Assembly (NCBI RefSeq): GCF_011927795.1
Contig: NZ_JAATJJ010000001.1
Location: 372,001 to 436,000 of the forward strand
Direction of reading: 5' to 3'
Length of the DNA: 64,000 nt
From: Saonia flava
Lineage (GTDB): Bacteria; Bacteroidota; Bacteroidia; Flavobacteriales; Flavobacteriaceae
The first letter of the stretch is position 1; each line of letters begins with the position of its first letter. The notes below the pieces were generated by a model, which saw only the letters and a program-made list of their open reading frames with translations, did no database searches and was not told the origin of the DNA. The position numbers were made by a program, and so were the translations under genes. Shown in pieces: positions 9,090 through 17,785 of the stretch.

Positions 9090-9109
9090 CTAAATGGTAT
9101 TATTTACGT

Positions 9110-9832
9110 TTACAGACTATTCCAATTTTTGAACTTAACTGATTGACGGCTAGAAACATCTATCGTTTCACTTGTAGTTAATTTAATTTGTAGTCTATTA
9201 TTAAAATGTGGATAAATCTCTTGAATGAAATGTATATTAATAATCTGACTTCTATTGGCTCTAAAAAATACCGTAGGATCTAATTTTTCTTCTAAATGAT
9301 TTAGTGAACGTTTAATCATTGCTTTTTGATTTCCGAAATACAAACGCGCATAATTTTCTAAAGATTCAATATAACGAATGTCAGACAATGGAATAAAATG
9401 ACAATTTTCTCCATCTTTAATAAATATCTTACGATGCATAGGCAATACACCTGAAGTTACCTTTGTCTTCTTAACCAATTCTTGTTTTACCTTCTCTATA
9501 GTTTTAGCAAAGCGCTCTTCTCTTAAAGGTTTTACCAGATAATCCAACGCATTTAATTCGAATGCTTTTACGGCATACTGATCATAAGCTGTAGTAAAAA
9601 CTACCTCTGGAACTGCACCAAGTTCTTCCAATAAATCGAAACCAGACTTTTCAGGCATATGAATGTCCAGAAAAATAATATCTGGTTCTTCAGTTTCAAT
9701 AAGTTTGATAGCTTCATCCACATTGGATGCTTCTCCAACTACAAAAAATTCTTTATGTGGCTTTAAAGCGCGTTTTACCTCTTCTCGAGCCAAACGCTCA
9801 TCGTCTACAATAATGGTTTTAAATGTCCTCAT
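9110..9832 (-). CDS. LytTR-type response regulator
   Basis: Receiver domain at residues 4-120 with the acidic pair DD 10-11, the phosphoacceptor Asp 56 in IIFLDIHMPEKSGF, Thr in VVFTTAYDQYA and Lys in YLVKPL. A LytTR DNA-binding domain follows at about 140-238 (GENCHFIPLSDIRYIESLENYARLYF..., FFRANRSQIIN). It overlaps the kinase gene by 14 bp, so the pair is translationally coupled. It likely controls its own operon and the lipoprotein/CocE genes downstream through the shared 17-bp box. Confidence 0.93.
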   Translation of the reverse strand: MRTFKTIIVDDERLAREEVKRALKPHKEFFVVGEASNVDEAIKLIETEEPDIIFLDIHMPEKSGFDLLEELGAVPEVVFTTAYDQYAVKAFELNALDYLVKPLREERFAKTIEKVKQELVKKTKVTSGVLPMHRKIFIKDGENCHFIPLSDIRYIESLENYARLYFGNQKAMIKRSLNHLEEKLDPTVFFRANRSQIINIHFIQEIYPHFNNRLQIKLTTSETIDVSSRQSVKFKNWNSL

Positions 9833-10904
9833 TGGTTTTCAAAGGTAAAATTATCTTAGCCTCTACTACGTCATCTTCTAATTCAGTTAAATGAAATGAT
9901 GCCGCTGTTTTATATTGTATTGCCAATCGTTCTTTTAAATTCTTAATTCCTAATCCTTTAGCGTTATTTGAAGTTATTTTTCCTGGGTTTTGTACGCTAA
10001 TGGTTATCTGGTCTTCACTTTTAACAATGACCAAGCTAACTATGCCTCCTTTTATAGACTTATCTATTCCATGTTTGATGGCATTTTCAACTAATAATTG
10101 AATACTTAAAGTAGGGATTTTAACTTGCTCTAAACTTTTGTCCAAAGTGATGTTCAATGATAACCGTTCTTCAAAACGCAGTTTTTCTAATTCTATATAG
10201 TCATTTACCAAGGTTAGTTCTTCCTTTATCGAAATTAATTCTTCATCCTTTTCATATAAAGAGGAGCGTAATAAATCTGATAATAAATCAATAGCTCTCC
10301 TGGCTATACTTGGATTTTCCTCTATTAAAGACTTAATGGAGTTTAAGGAATTGAATAAAAAATGAGGATTTAATTGAGCCGATAAATTATCTAACTGAAT
10401 TTGTTTTGTTAGAATTGATAGTTCTGCATTTTTCTTGGCAGTCGCAACCTCTCTTTGATAATAATGGTACAAGTGATACGCAAGAATCCAGATAGACATT
10501 AATCGCAAACCTGTAAGTAAAATAGGGTCCCAATAGATAAGTGCTTCCCATAAATCTTTTTCTTCACCTGCAATGACAGTCCAATAGAGGTACCATTTTA
10601 CATTGTTGATTAAAACATATAATAGTGCTAAAAGAACGATGCTTGGAACTACTCTATACAGTAATCTCTTAAGGGATAGTTCATTCCATTTTTTATTTAA
10701 TGCAAATTGTCTATAACAATGTGTTAGAAATATACCAATGGAAATATCCAACACATAATTTAGAAAGGTGTAAAACGCACCATAGTGATCTCTTGTATAA
10801 ACCGTATATGCCCAATAGATAGACACAGCGCCCCACCCTAAGAGTTGACATTTCCAATAAAGAGATACCCTTGTATTACTATTATTTTTTCTATTAGAAT
10901 CCAT
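9819..10904 (-). CDS. LytS/YpdA-type sensor histidine kinase
   Basis: The N-terminal ~145 residues hold four hydrophobic segments with short loops and no large periplasmic sensor. The His_kinase domain (PF06580 type) follows with LSAQLNPHFLFNSLNSI (phosphoacceptor His 181), an N-box LLVENAIKHGI near 268 and the ATP-lid glycines in GLGIKNLKERL. Short-loop kinases of this sort usually sense membrane state or small envelope signals. It forms an operon with the LytTR regulator. The start at 10904 is followed by a polar, Asn-rich leader peptide; no better start is evident. Confidence 0.92.
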   Translation of the reverse strand: MDSNRKNNSNTRVSLYWKCQLLGWGAVSIYWAYTVYTRDHYGAFYTFLNYVLDISIGIFLTHCYRQFALNKKWNELSLKRLLYRVVPSIVLLALLYVLINNVKWYLYWTVIAGEEKDLWEALIYWDPILLTGLRLMSIWILAYHLYHYYQREVATAKKNAELSILTKQIQLDNLSAQLNPHFLFNSLNSIKSLIEENPSIARRAIDLLSDLLRSSLYEKDEELISIKEELTLVNDYIELEKLRFEERLSLNITLDKSLEQVKIPTLSIQLLVENAIKHGIDKSIKGGIVSLVIVKSEDQITISVQNPGKITSNNAKGLGIKNLKERLAIQYKTAASFHLTELEDDVVEAKIILPLKTNEDI

Positions 10905-10945
10905 TCTTTATTAAAGTAACAGAATACTTTTTTAAAGTGAAAGGT

Positions 10946-10962
10946 AAAGTACAGGAGCGTAA
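10946..10962 (-). promoter_or_regulatory. 17-bp box shared with 9053-9069
   Basis: TTACGCTCCTGTACTTT on the coding strand, 42-58 bp upstream of the kinase start. It is identical to the box upstream of the 8992 gene. Position and duplication suggest autoregulation of the LytS/LytTR operon. Confidence 0.5.
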
Positions 10963-11052
10963 GATATAAGGTTTAAGTGTTATTATAAAACTATATTTTA
11001 CTACAATATGTATTCCTTATTTTATCGACTTGGATGATTGCCCGAAAATAAT

Positions 11053-11733
11053 TTAAAAAAGTAGCTGCAGAAACCATTCATTTACCATGCTGTCTTTATT
11101 CATATAAATGAGGGTAATCCATATAGAATCATAAATTCCATGAATTAGAACTAATAGCAATAAGTTGCTCCTATTCTTAAAATATAATGCAGCGAAAAAT
11201 AAGCTGCCAATACCTACACCGATTATTCCCGATAAGCCCTGGTATCCATGAGAAATTCCAAAATAGATAGCAATCAAAACTCCTGATAGAATCCATGCTT
11301 TATTTGAGTCTCCAAAAAGTTTAGCAAGACGTTGCATATAATAACCATGAAATAGTAATTCTTCACCAAAGGCTGCAAAAATCCACATCATAACCATCAT
11401 GCCTACATAACTACCAAAATCACCTCGAATATCATTTAAAGAGCTTAAATCTTGGTTTCCGAGGTAATATTGAAGAACTGCATCGATTATCCCCGTTACG
11501 AAAAAGAACAAAATTGATATCCAAACGCTATTTATTATTGTCTTTAGATTTATTTTTTGCCCAATACCGGCAAATGACCAATCCCATTTTTTTTGCCATA
11601 TCATAAACAGAATAATCCCTAATCCGAAAAAGTACCCCAAGTTTCTATCTTCTAGAGATAAAAGAGTTGCAATTAGTATTACTATGACAACAGCATAGGG
11701 TTTGGTTAAATAATTATATAGTTTAGTTTTCAT
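11053..11733 (-). CDS. CPBP-family (Abi/Rce1-like) intramembrane protease homologue
   Basis: A multi-pass protein of 226 residues with the three CPBP motifs. Motif 1 is EELLFHGYYMQR near residue 125, motif 2 FGISHG and motif 3 HGIYD. Motif 1 normally reads EExxFRG; here the Arg is His, which could weaken or alter activity. It follows the ABC-permease/M1 peptidase gene by 27 bp, so it likely belongs to that operon. A role in peptide handling or immunity to an exported peptide is possible but not shown. Confidence 0.82.
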   Translation of the reverse strand: MKTKLYNYLTKPYAVVIVILIATLLSLEDRNLGYFFGLGIILFMIWQKKWDWSFAGIGQKINLKTIINSVWISILFFFVTGIIDAVLQYYLGNQDLSSLNDIRGDFGSYVGMMVMMWIFAAFGEELLFHGYYMQRLAKLFGDSNKAWILSGVLIAIYFGISHGYQGLSGIIGVGIGSLFFAALYFKNRSNLLLLVLIHGIYDSIWITLIYMNKDSMVNEWFLQLLF

Positions 11734-11760
11734 CTTATTGTATTTTTTTATAATGTTTAA

Positions 11761-14700
11761 TTACAATCCTACAGGTATCACTTTTTCAAACAAATCAGTC
11801 ACTAAATACTGAAGGTGCTCTGGTGTTACCTCTCTAAAGTATCCTAACAAATCTTGACTTGTTGCATATCTGTCCGTGGTCATTTTTAGTTTGCCATTTG
11901 TTGTATTCCAATCTTCAAGAAAACTTCTTATTGCCTTATTTACGTTCTCCTCTCCTATTGCTTTTTGAAATTCATACATGTTGATAGCTCCTTTTGCATA
12001 GTAGATATAATCTTGATTTTCAACCATGGACAGTGATGGTTCGTTTATAGCTTCTCTATCCTTTCCTTTTTTATAAACTTCTTTTTGATGTTCTAAAAAA
12101 TGAAGCAACTTCTCTTCAGCATACTGTTGTTTTAAGACCATCATTGCTGCATATTGTGATAAGGTTTCTAAAATCATTAGATGTCCCTTAATATTAGCTG
12201 CTTCTACCTGCATTCCAAACCATTGGTGCGCAATTTCGTGCGCTGTTATGTAAAATACCATATCAACATCTTTTTCATCATCTATATCTAAAACAAAACC
12301 GATGGACTCCGAAAACGGAATGGTTCCCGGAAATGATTGTGCAAATTGGGCATACCGAGGAAACTCCATAATACGTAACTGCTCGTATTGATATGGACTA
12401 AAATTTTTGCCGTAATAATCCAATGAAGCCTTCATAGACGTCATCATTCGGTCTATGTTATAATCGTGTTTTTTGTGATAATAAATTTCAAGGTCAACAG
12501 GCTGTGGAATAAAATCTTTTGTCATCCATTTATCCTTTTTAATTTCGTATTCCGCAGAGACGATGGAATAAAAATTTATCATTGGTCTTTCCATTTTATA
12601 ATGAAAATAGTTGCGATTATTTTCTGTCCATTTTCTCAATAAATTCCCTGGAACTAAAGCTGTTTGGTCTTTTGATGTGCCAATAATCATTTCAAAATTT
12701 ATACCGTCAGAATCACTACCCGACCTAGCGTTTTTAAGCTCGTTTACATCATTTCTATTTGCTTTATTTGGTCTTTTGGGTAAAATATACGCTTTACGTT
12801 CATCTTCATCATTGAGTTCATATTTTCTATTGTACCCAATTGTTGGCAAATCGGTATTATTAAAAAATGTCCCGTTATTATTGATGTTTACATTTGAATT
12901 TCCAGATTCGAACCCTTTTGTCCTAAAGCTTTGTTTAAAATGCATTTTTATAGTATCTCCAGGTTTTAAAGCCGTATTGAGATTAAAAATGGCATAATCA
13001 AACTTTTCATATTGATTATCGACTGTAAATCCAACTTCAAAGGAGACCCTATTTAAAGTGATATTCTCTTCCAAAAGTTTTTGAATGTGAATGGATTTAA
13101 TTACTTCCGTAGTGTTGTTTTTCAATAGATAATAACCTTCTATGGTATAATCTCGTGTTGCAGGATACAGTTCTAGTTGTAAGTTTACATCTACTATTTT
13201 GGGTTGTGGTATATATTCAAATTGCTTCAACTCTTTTTCATATGCAACTCTAAATTCGGTAACTTGAGAATCAGTCCAATAGGTATTTAAAACATTGGTA
13301 TTGTACAAGATATAACTTCCGATAGCTATAAATAATACACAAACAACACTCGCCAATTTAAAAAGTGGCTTGCTCAACCTGTATTTACTTCCTTTAAGAC
13401 GCTTTACCAAATTTGTTTCAGTACCTCTTACGTTTACTAAAGAACCAATAATTAGTAATAAGATTCCGAAGAGAAACCAATACGATTTAATAAGGAGATA
13501 TGGTTTTAAAAAATGCCCGTAACCATTCATATCTGAATACGCTCCTAAAGCGCTGCCACCAAAGAAATATAAATCATGGTCAAACCCAAATAGACCTAAT
13601 GCTATATTGGCGATAAAGAATATAATGACCATCATGATTCCTACAAACTTATGATTCACAACAGATTGAATAAAAAATGCAATACAAGTGTACAATGCTA
13701 AAAACGGTAAAATCTCTAGAAAGAATCCAAAGAAATAAATCTGGAATTCAAAGTCATAATAGCCGCTAACAGTTTGAAATATGATTCCGGAACATATTAA
13801 CGCTAGCATTAATACCACATAAATTAAGTTTAAGCCAATGTACTTACCAAGCAACTTCATAAAGCTGGACATTGGTGTAGCATCATAAATTAAATCTAGT
13901 TTTGCCCCTCGTTCTTTCCATACCAATTCTCCTGAATAAAACACCAATAGGATAAGAAAGAAGTACATAGAAGTTTCTTTGAGTTCTTCTACAATAAAAT
14001 AGGTTGCCGGATAACTATCTACGCCATATACAGTCCCTAGATTTACAGAATTAATAAGGATGATAATCATACCGCAAATGACAATGCACCAGAATGATGC
14101 TTGTTTAAAAATAGTTGTAAAATAAAACCTCGTAAACTGTTTTAATTGCGTCCATTTAGATCCTAAACCATAGTGTTTTTTGGAATCGGGAATCACTATA
14201 GTATCATTTGTTGTGGTTTTTTTAAAAGCTACCGTTTGCTTTCTTTTAGAACGCTTTTCTTTAACCACATTAAAATTGAATTTTTTATAGCCATATATCA
14301 ATGCAACTATTCCAAGGGAAAACCAAAACAGTTTGTTATATAGCAATGCACCAAAATATGGAAGGTCTTCTGTACTCTTTTCTAATGCAGACCACGATTT
14401 TGTAACAAAGGTGGTGGTGGTTAGTGAAAATGGGTCTAGAATGGCTTGCCAAAACTCATTATTAATGGCTTTGGTGAGCATAAATACTACGAATAAAAAA
14501 ATACCTTGCGTATACACAACCATTAGGTTTCTAGTTAAAGCTCCTGTAACAAAAAATAGAGCTGCTCCAAAAAATAAGGTTGGTAAGGTTATAAATAGAA
14601 ACATCTTTATATAAACCAACGCATTAAATGCTAATAGCTCATCTGGATTATTCCAAGGCATAAATTCGCCGAGTATCATACCGAATAAAATGCCAGTAAA

Positions 14701-15045
14701 TGCGAATAATAATACCGTAAACGACCCTAAAAACCGGCCCAATAAATAGTCTTTTTTGTGAATTGGGGAAGAGAATAATAATGACTCTATATTATATTGA
14801 AAATCTCTTAGCACAGAAACTCCCATAATCATAGAGGCCAAAATCATAAAGATACCCGTAATAGCACCCATAGTTTTTGCGATTACTATTGGGGAGTTCT
14901 TTTTCATTAGTCCCATTTCTGAACCTTGAAAAATAAAGTCTACGCCAACAATAGAAAATAAGAAGAGAAAAAGGAAGAACACATAGGTGTCTGGCCGCTT
15001 AATACGATATTGAATTTCGAACTTGAAAATTTGATACCACATCAT
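11761..15045 (-). CDS. ABC-2-type permease fused to M1-like aminopeptidase domain
   Basis: The 1094 residues form three parts. An ABC-2-type permease half spans about 1-260 (first helix YVFFLFLFLFSIVGV). A second permease half spans about 300-590, with several TM segments. An extracytoplasmic M1-like domain spans about 620-1094, with the zinc motif HEIAHQWFG (His 936, Glu 937, His 940) and a downstream acid in MILETLSQY. The usual GAMEN motif is not obvious. The domain would sit outside the membrane, suggesting peptide processing coupled to transport. Its ATG overlaps the ATPase stop by one base (TAATG). Partners are the ATPase and the CPBP protein. Confidence 0.9.
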   Translation of the reverse strand: MMWYQIFKFEIQYRIKRPDTYVFFLFLFLFSIVGVDFIFQGSEMGLMKKNSPIVIAKTMGAITGIFMILASMIMGVSVLRDFQYNIESLLFSSPIHKKDYLLGRFLGSFTVLLFAFTGILFGMILGEFMPWNNPDELLAFNALVYIKMFLFITLPTLFFGAALFFVTGALTRNLMVVYTQGIFLFVVFMLTKAINNEFWQAILDPFSLTTTTFVTKSWSALEKSTEDLPYFGALLYNKLFWFSLGIVALIYGYKKFNFNVVKEKRSKRKQTVAFKKTTTNDTIVIPDSKKHYGLGSKWTQLKQFTRFYFTTIFKQASFWCIVICGMIIILINSVNLGTVYGVDSYPATYFIVEELKETSMYFFLILLVFYSGELVWKERGAKLDLIYDATPMSSFMKLLGKYIGLNLIYVVLMLALICSGIIFQTVSGYYDFEFQIYFFGFFLEILPFLALYTCIAFFIQSVVNHKFVGIMMVIIFFIANIALGLFGFDHDLYFFGGSALGAYSDMNGYGHFLKPYLLIKSYWFLFGILLLIIGSLVNVRGTETNLVKRLKGSKYRLSKPLFKLASVVCVLFIAIGSYILYNTNVLNTYWTDSQVTEFRVAYEKELKQFEYIPQPKIVDVNLQLELYPATRDYTIEGYYLLKNNTTEVIKSIHIQKLLEENITLNRVSFEVGFTVDNQYEKFDYAIFNLNTALKPGDTIKMHFKQSFRTKGFESGNSNVNINNNGTFFNNTDLPTIGYNRKYELNDEDERKAYILPKRPNKANRNDVNELKNARSGSDSDGINFEMIIGTSKDQTALVPGNLLRKWTENNRNYFHYKMERPMINFYSIVSAEYEIKKDKWMTKDFIPQPVDLEIYYHKKHDYNIDRMMTSMKASLDYYGKNFSPYQYEQLRIMEFPRYAQFAQSFPGTIPFSESIGFVLDIDDEKDVDMVFYITAHEIAHQWFGMQVEAANIKGHLMILETLSQYAAMMVLKQQYAEEKLLHFLEHQKEVYKKGKDREAINEPSLSMVENQDYIYYAKGAINMYEFQKAIGEENVNKAIRSFLEDWNTTNGKLKMTTDRYATSQDLLGYFREVTPEHLQYLVTDLFEKVIPVGL

Positions 15046-15932
15046 TAGTTAGATTTAAAATTCGTATCATTAAATATTTCTGAGAAATACACATCTTCTA
15101 ACTCTGCATCAATAAGAGAAAATCCGTCTCCTGGATTGGTATCACTTAAGACGTGAATGGTTGGTTTTCCAAGAAATAATTTTTCACTGATGACTTGATA
15201 GTTTTGCTTGTAAAGGGGTAATTCTGTCTTTTCGATTGTTTTTTTATAGACTTTATCTTTTAGGTTTTCAAGGATTTGTAACGGATTACCCTTTAAACAT
15301 ACTTGGCCTTGATTGATGATTGCCATATTGGTACAGAGCTCCTTAACATCATCAACAATATGTGTAGATAGAATAACTACCGTATGTTCACCTAATTCGC
15401 TTAATACATTATAAAATCTATTGCGTTCTACAGGGTCTAAACCTGCTGTTGGTTCGTCTACAATAAGAAGTTTAGGATTATTTAGTAGAGCTTGAGCAAT
15501 ACCAAAACGCTGCTTCATTCCACCAGAATACCCCTTAAGGTTTTGTTTTCTAACATCGTATAAGTTGGTTTTATGCAATAATGCTTGTACTAAGTCCTTA
15601 CGTTCCCCTTTGTTTGTGATTCCTTTTAGTACAGCAAAATGATTGAGTAATACTTCTGCAGATATCTTTGGGTATAAGCCAAACTGTTGTGGTAAATATC
15701 CCAATACTTGTCGCAATTCATTTTTTTGTTTTAATACATTGATTTCACCAAGCGTTACATTTCCAGTATCTGCTTCTTGTAATGTTGCAATGGTTCGCAT
15801 TAATGTAGATTTGCCAGCGCCATTAGGCCCAAGTAAGCCAAACATACCAGTAGGAATGTCTAATGAGATGTTTTGCAATGCTTTAACACCATTTGAATAG
15901 GTTTTAGATAGGTTGTCAATTAGGAGTTCCAT
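15045..15932 (-). CDS. ABC transporter ATP-binding protein
   Basis: Walker A GLLGPNGAGKST, Q-loop GYLPQQFGLYP, signature YSGGMKQR, Walker B LLIVDEPTAGLDP and switch His in LSTHIVDD are all present. About 80 C-terminal residues extend past the core. The start at 15932 (MELLIDNLSKTY) is preferred to an in-frame ATG at 15962, because the latter adds ten unlikely residues and overlaps an 18-bp leader also found before 6328. It pairs with the permease/M1 fusion. The gene is divergent from the second LytS/LytTR operon, whose regulator is the natural candidate controller. Confidence 0.92.
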   Translation of the reverse strand: MELLIDNLSKTYSNGVKALQNISLDIPTGMFGLLGPNGAGKSTLMRTIATLQEADTGNVTLGEINVLKQKNELRQVLGYLPQQFGLYPKISAEVLLNHFAVLKGITNKGERKDLVQALLHKTNLYDVRKQNLKGYSGGMKQRFGIAQALLNNPKLLIVDEPTAGLDPVERNRFYNVLSELGEHTVVILSTHIVDDVKELCTNMAIINQGQVCLKGNPLQILENLKDKVYKKTIEKTELPLYKQNYQVISEKLFLGKPTIHVLSDTNPGDGFSLIDAELEDVYFSEIFNDTNFKSN

Positions 15933-15934
15933 GC

Positions 15935-15952
15935 TTGTTCGTTTTTTGATTG
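15935..15952 (-). promoter_or_regulatory. 18-bp leader identical to 6331-6348
   Basis: CAATCAAAAAACGAACAA on the coding strand, 2 nt before the chosen ATG at 15932. The match in the same position before the beta-barrel gene supports this start codon. Confidence 0.45.
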
Positions 15953-15988
15953 ATTGAAACAAACATAAAGGTCATTTTAGCCTTTGAG

Positions 15989-16026
15989 AAGTGTTAGTGA
16001 TACAAACACTTATATGAGTGACAAAC
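15989..16026. promoter_or_regulatory. candidate operator between ABC ATPase and second LytS operon
   Basis: An inverted repeat AAGTGTT-N9-AACACTT spans 15989-16011. Overlapping it are direct repeats AGTGATACAAAC (15996) and AGTGACAAAC (16017), with starts 21 bp apart. Two direct half-sites two helical turns apart suit a LytTR dimer. The position between the divergent promoters fits control of the ABC/M1/CPBP operon by the regulator at 16930. Confidence 0.45.
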
Positions 16027-16105
16027 TAATGCTGTTGTGTTATTAATGTATTTTAAAACACCTTCATGATAGTTCATCACTAATTAAATACTGTTTATCA
16101 ACTTG

Positions 16106-16137
16106 TTTGTAAGCGGTACATTAATTAACTAATATTG
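16106..16137 (+). promoter_or_regulatory. TTTG-N20-TAATATTG promoter, leaderless-type placement
   Basis: TTTG at 16106-16109 and TAATATTG at 16130-16137 match the Bacteroidota sigma-ABfr pattern (TTG/TAnnTTTG, one mismatch) with a 20-nt spacer. The -7 box ends only 4 nt before the ATG at 16142, so transcription would begin at or within the first codons. Either the message is leaderless or translation starts at a later codon. Confidence 0.45.
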
Positions 16138-16141
16138 ACTT

Positions 16142-16933
16142 ATGAAATTGAAAATATCAGAGTGGAACAAGAAAACTATAAGGCGTGTTTATAGCGTATT
16201 GCTTGTTCTTATCGGATTCATCATTGTCATTTTTAATGACACTTTTGGGAGATTAGAAGGATTCGTAGAGTTTATTGCCTTCTATTTTATACTTGTTTTT
16301 ATTGCAATTGCATTTTGGTTATTTAAACAAATTAGACTTATTATTCGATTAAAGAATGAGAAGTCTAAAACAGAATTAATGCATTTAAAAAGTCAGGTAA
16401 ATCCCCACTTCTTTTTTAATACGCTAAACAATCTTTATGGCTTGGTAGGTAAAGATGCTAAGAAAGCCCAAGAACTCATTCTGAAACTCTCTGAAATGAT
16501 GCGTTATAGTATATATGAAGGAGACAAAGAAACTGTGCTAATTTCTGAAGAAGTAACTTATTTAGAAAACTATATTGAACTTCATAAAATGCGTTATCAT
16601 AAAGTTATTGATATACAATTCAATATTGAAATGACGGATATTGATTATGAGATAATGCCACTTCTGTTTATCATACTTTTGGAAAATGCATTTAAACATG
16701 GTGTAGAAAACTTAAGAGAGAATGCTTATGTTCATATAAATTTAGTAACCCAAAATAATGAAGTTAATTTTGAAATAGAAAATAATTTTGATGCTACTGA
16801 AGATAAGCATGAGGAAGGTATTGGCTTACATAACTTAAAACGTAGATTAGAGTTAGTATATCCTAAAAAGCATACTTTATCACTTACTAAAACGAATGCT
16901 ATTTATAACGCTAAATTGAATATACACCTATGA
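16142..16933 (+). CDS. LytS/YpdA-type sensor histidine kinase (small)
   Basis: Two hydrophobic segments (residues 17-31 and 41-61) are followed directly by the kinase domain. LKSQVNPHFFFNTLNNLYGL carries phosphoacceptor His 89, and ILLENAFKHGVENL and GIGLHNLKRRL form the ATP site. There is no separate sensor domain, so the signal is probably membrane-derived or comes from a partner such as the neighbouring ABC transporter. The stop overlaps the regulator start by 4 bp (ATGA). The gene diverges from the ABC ATPase at 15932. Confidence 0.9.
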   Translation: MKLKISEWNKKTIRRVYSVLLVLIGFIIVIFNDTFGRLEGFVEFIAFYFILVFIAIAFWLFKQIRLIIRLKNEKSKTELMHLKSQVNPHFFFNTLNNLYGLVGKDAKKAQELILKLSEMMRYSIYEGDKETVLISEEVTYLENYIELHKMRYHKVIDIQFNIEMTDIDYEIMPLLFIILLENAFKHGVENLRENAYVHINLVTQNNEVNFEIENNFDATEDKHEEGIGLHNLKRRLELVYPKKHTLSLTKTNAIYNAKLNIHL

Positions 16934-17631
16934 TTACCTATTTAATTATAGACGACGAGCATATAGCACATGATATTATTAAAGGGTATTGTGAAATGCT
17001 ACCAAATTTAGAATTTAAAGCCAATTGCTATGATGCCATAGAAGCTATTGACTATTTGAACACACATGATGTAGACCTGATTTTTTTAGATTTAAATATG
17101 CCGAAATTAAAAGGGTTTGAATTTTTAAAAACACTATCGTCTCCTCCTAAAGTTATTGTAACTACAGCATATAGTGAGTTCGCAATAGAAGGATATGAAT
17201 TAAACGTTGTTGATTATTTATTAAAACCATTTAGTTTCGAACGCTTTTTAAGTGCAATAAATAAAGTAACATCTTCTCACAATAGTTCAATAAAAAAGGA
17301 AAGTAACGTAAATCTAAAACCTAAAGAAAGGTATGTTTTTTTAAAGCAAAACAATAGTCATATTCAAGTAGGTTTAGATTCCATATTGTTTGTTGAAGCT
17401 TCTGGAAATTACACAAAAGTTGTTACGATTAAAGATACCATAACCATCCGCGAAAAAGTGTCTGATACGATACAATTACTTTCCGATAATGATTTTATTC
17501 AAGTGCATAAATCATTTGCAGTTTCTAAAAAGCATATACATCGAATTGAAGGGAATAGAATTTATATTCAAGATCACATTGTGCCAATTGGCAAAATGTA
17601 TAAAAGCAATATCAATCAGCTTTTTAAATAA
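16930..17631 (+). CDS. LytTR-type response regulator
   Basis: Receiver domain residues 1-120 with Asp 54 in IFLDLNMPKLKGF, Thr in VIVTTAYSEFA and Lys in YLLKPFSF. A LytTR domain spans about 135-230 (ILFVEASGNYTKVVT, FIQVHKSFAVSKKHI, IPIGKMYKSNI). It is coupled to the kinase by a 4-bp overlap. The likely targets are the divergent ABC/M1/CPBP genes through the repeats at 15989-16026. Confidence 0.92.
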   Translation: MITYLIIDDEHIAHDIIKGYCEMLPNLEFKANCYDAIEAIDYLNTHDVDLIFLDLNMPKLKGFEFLKTLSSPPKVIVTTAYSEFAIEGYELNVVDYLLKPFSFERFLSAINKVTSSHNSSIKKESNVNLKPKERYVFLKQNNSHIQVGLDSILFVEASGNYTKVVTIKDTITIREKVSDTIQLLSDNDFIQVHKSFAVSKKHIHRIEGNRIYIQDHIVPIGKMYKSNINQLFK

Positions 17632-17660
17632 GGTTAAATTGAATAAGACCAATATATTTC

Positions 17661-17744
17661 GCAAACATAATGCTTCCCTCCTACCCTTCGGCAAGTTCAG
17701 GGACCACCGTCGGCCCGCATAATAAGTGTAACTCTGGTCATTTT
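17661..17744. repeat. intergenic repeat family, near full-length copy
   Basis: Same block order as 3027-3112: ATGCTTCCCTCCT, then CCCTTCGGCAAGTTCAGGGA, then ATAATAAGTGTAACTCTGGTC. It lies between the convergent LytTR regulator and nitroreductase genes. The inserted ACCACCGTCGGCCCGC is far GC-richer than its surroundings. Confidence 0.55.
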
Positions 17745-17785
17745 ATTTTTATTAAGCTGAAACCGCATCCCCTAAGTCGATGTCA

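Noticed and set aside
15933-15962. Upstream ATG at 15962 as the ABC ATPase start
   Set aside because: It adds ten residues not typical of the family and covers a leader that is duplicated next to another start codon; 15932 is preferred.
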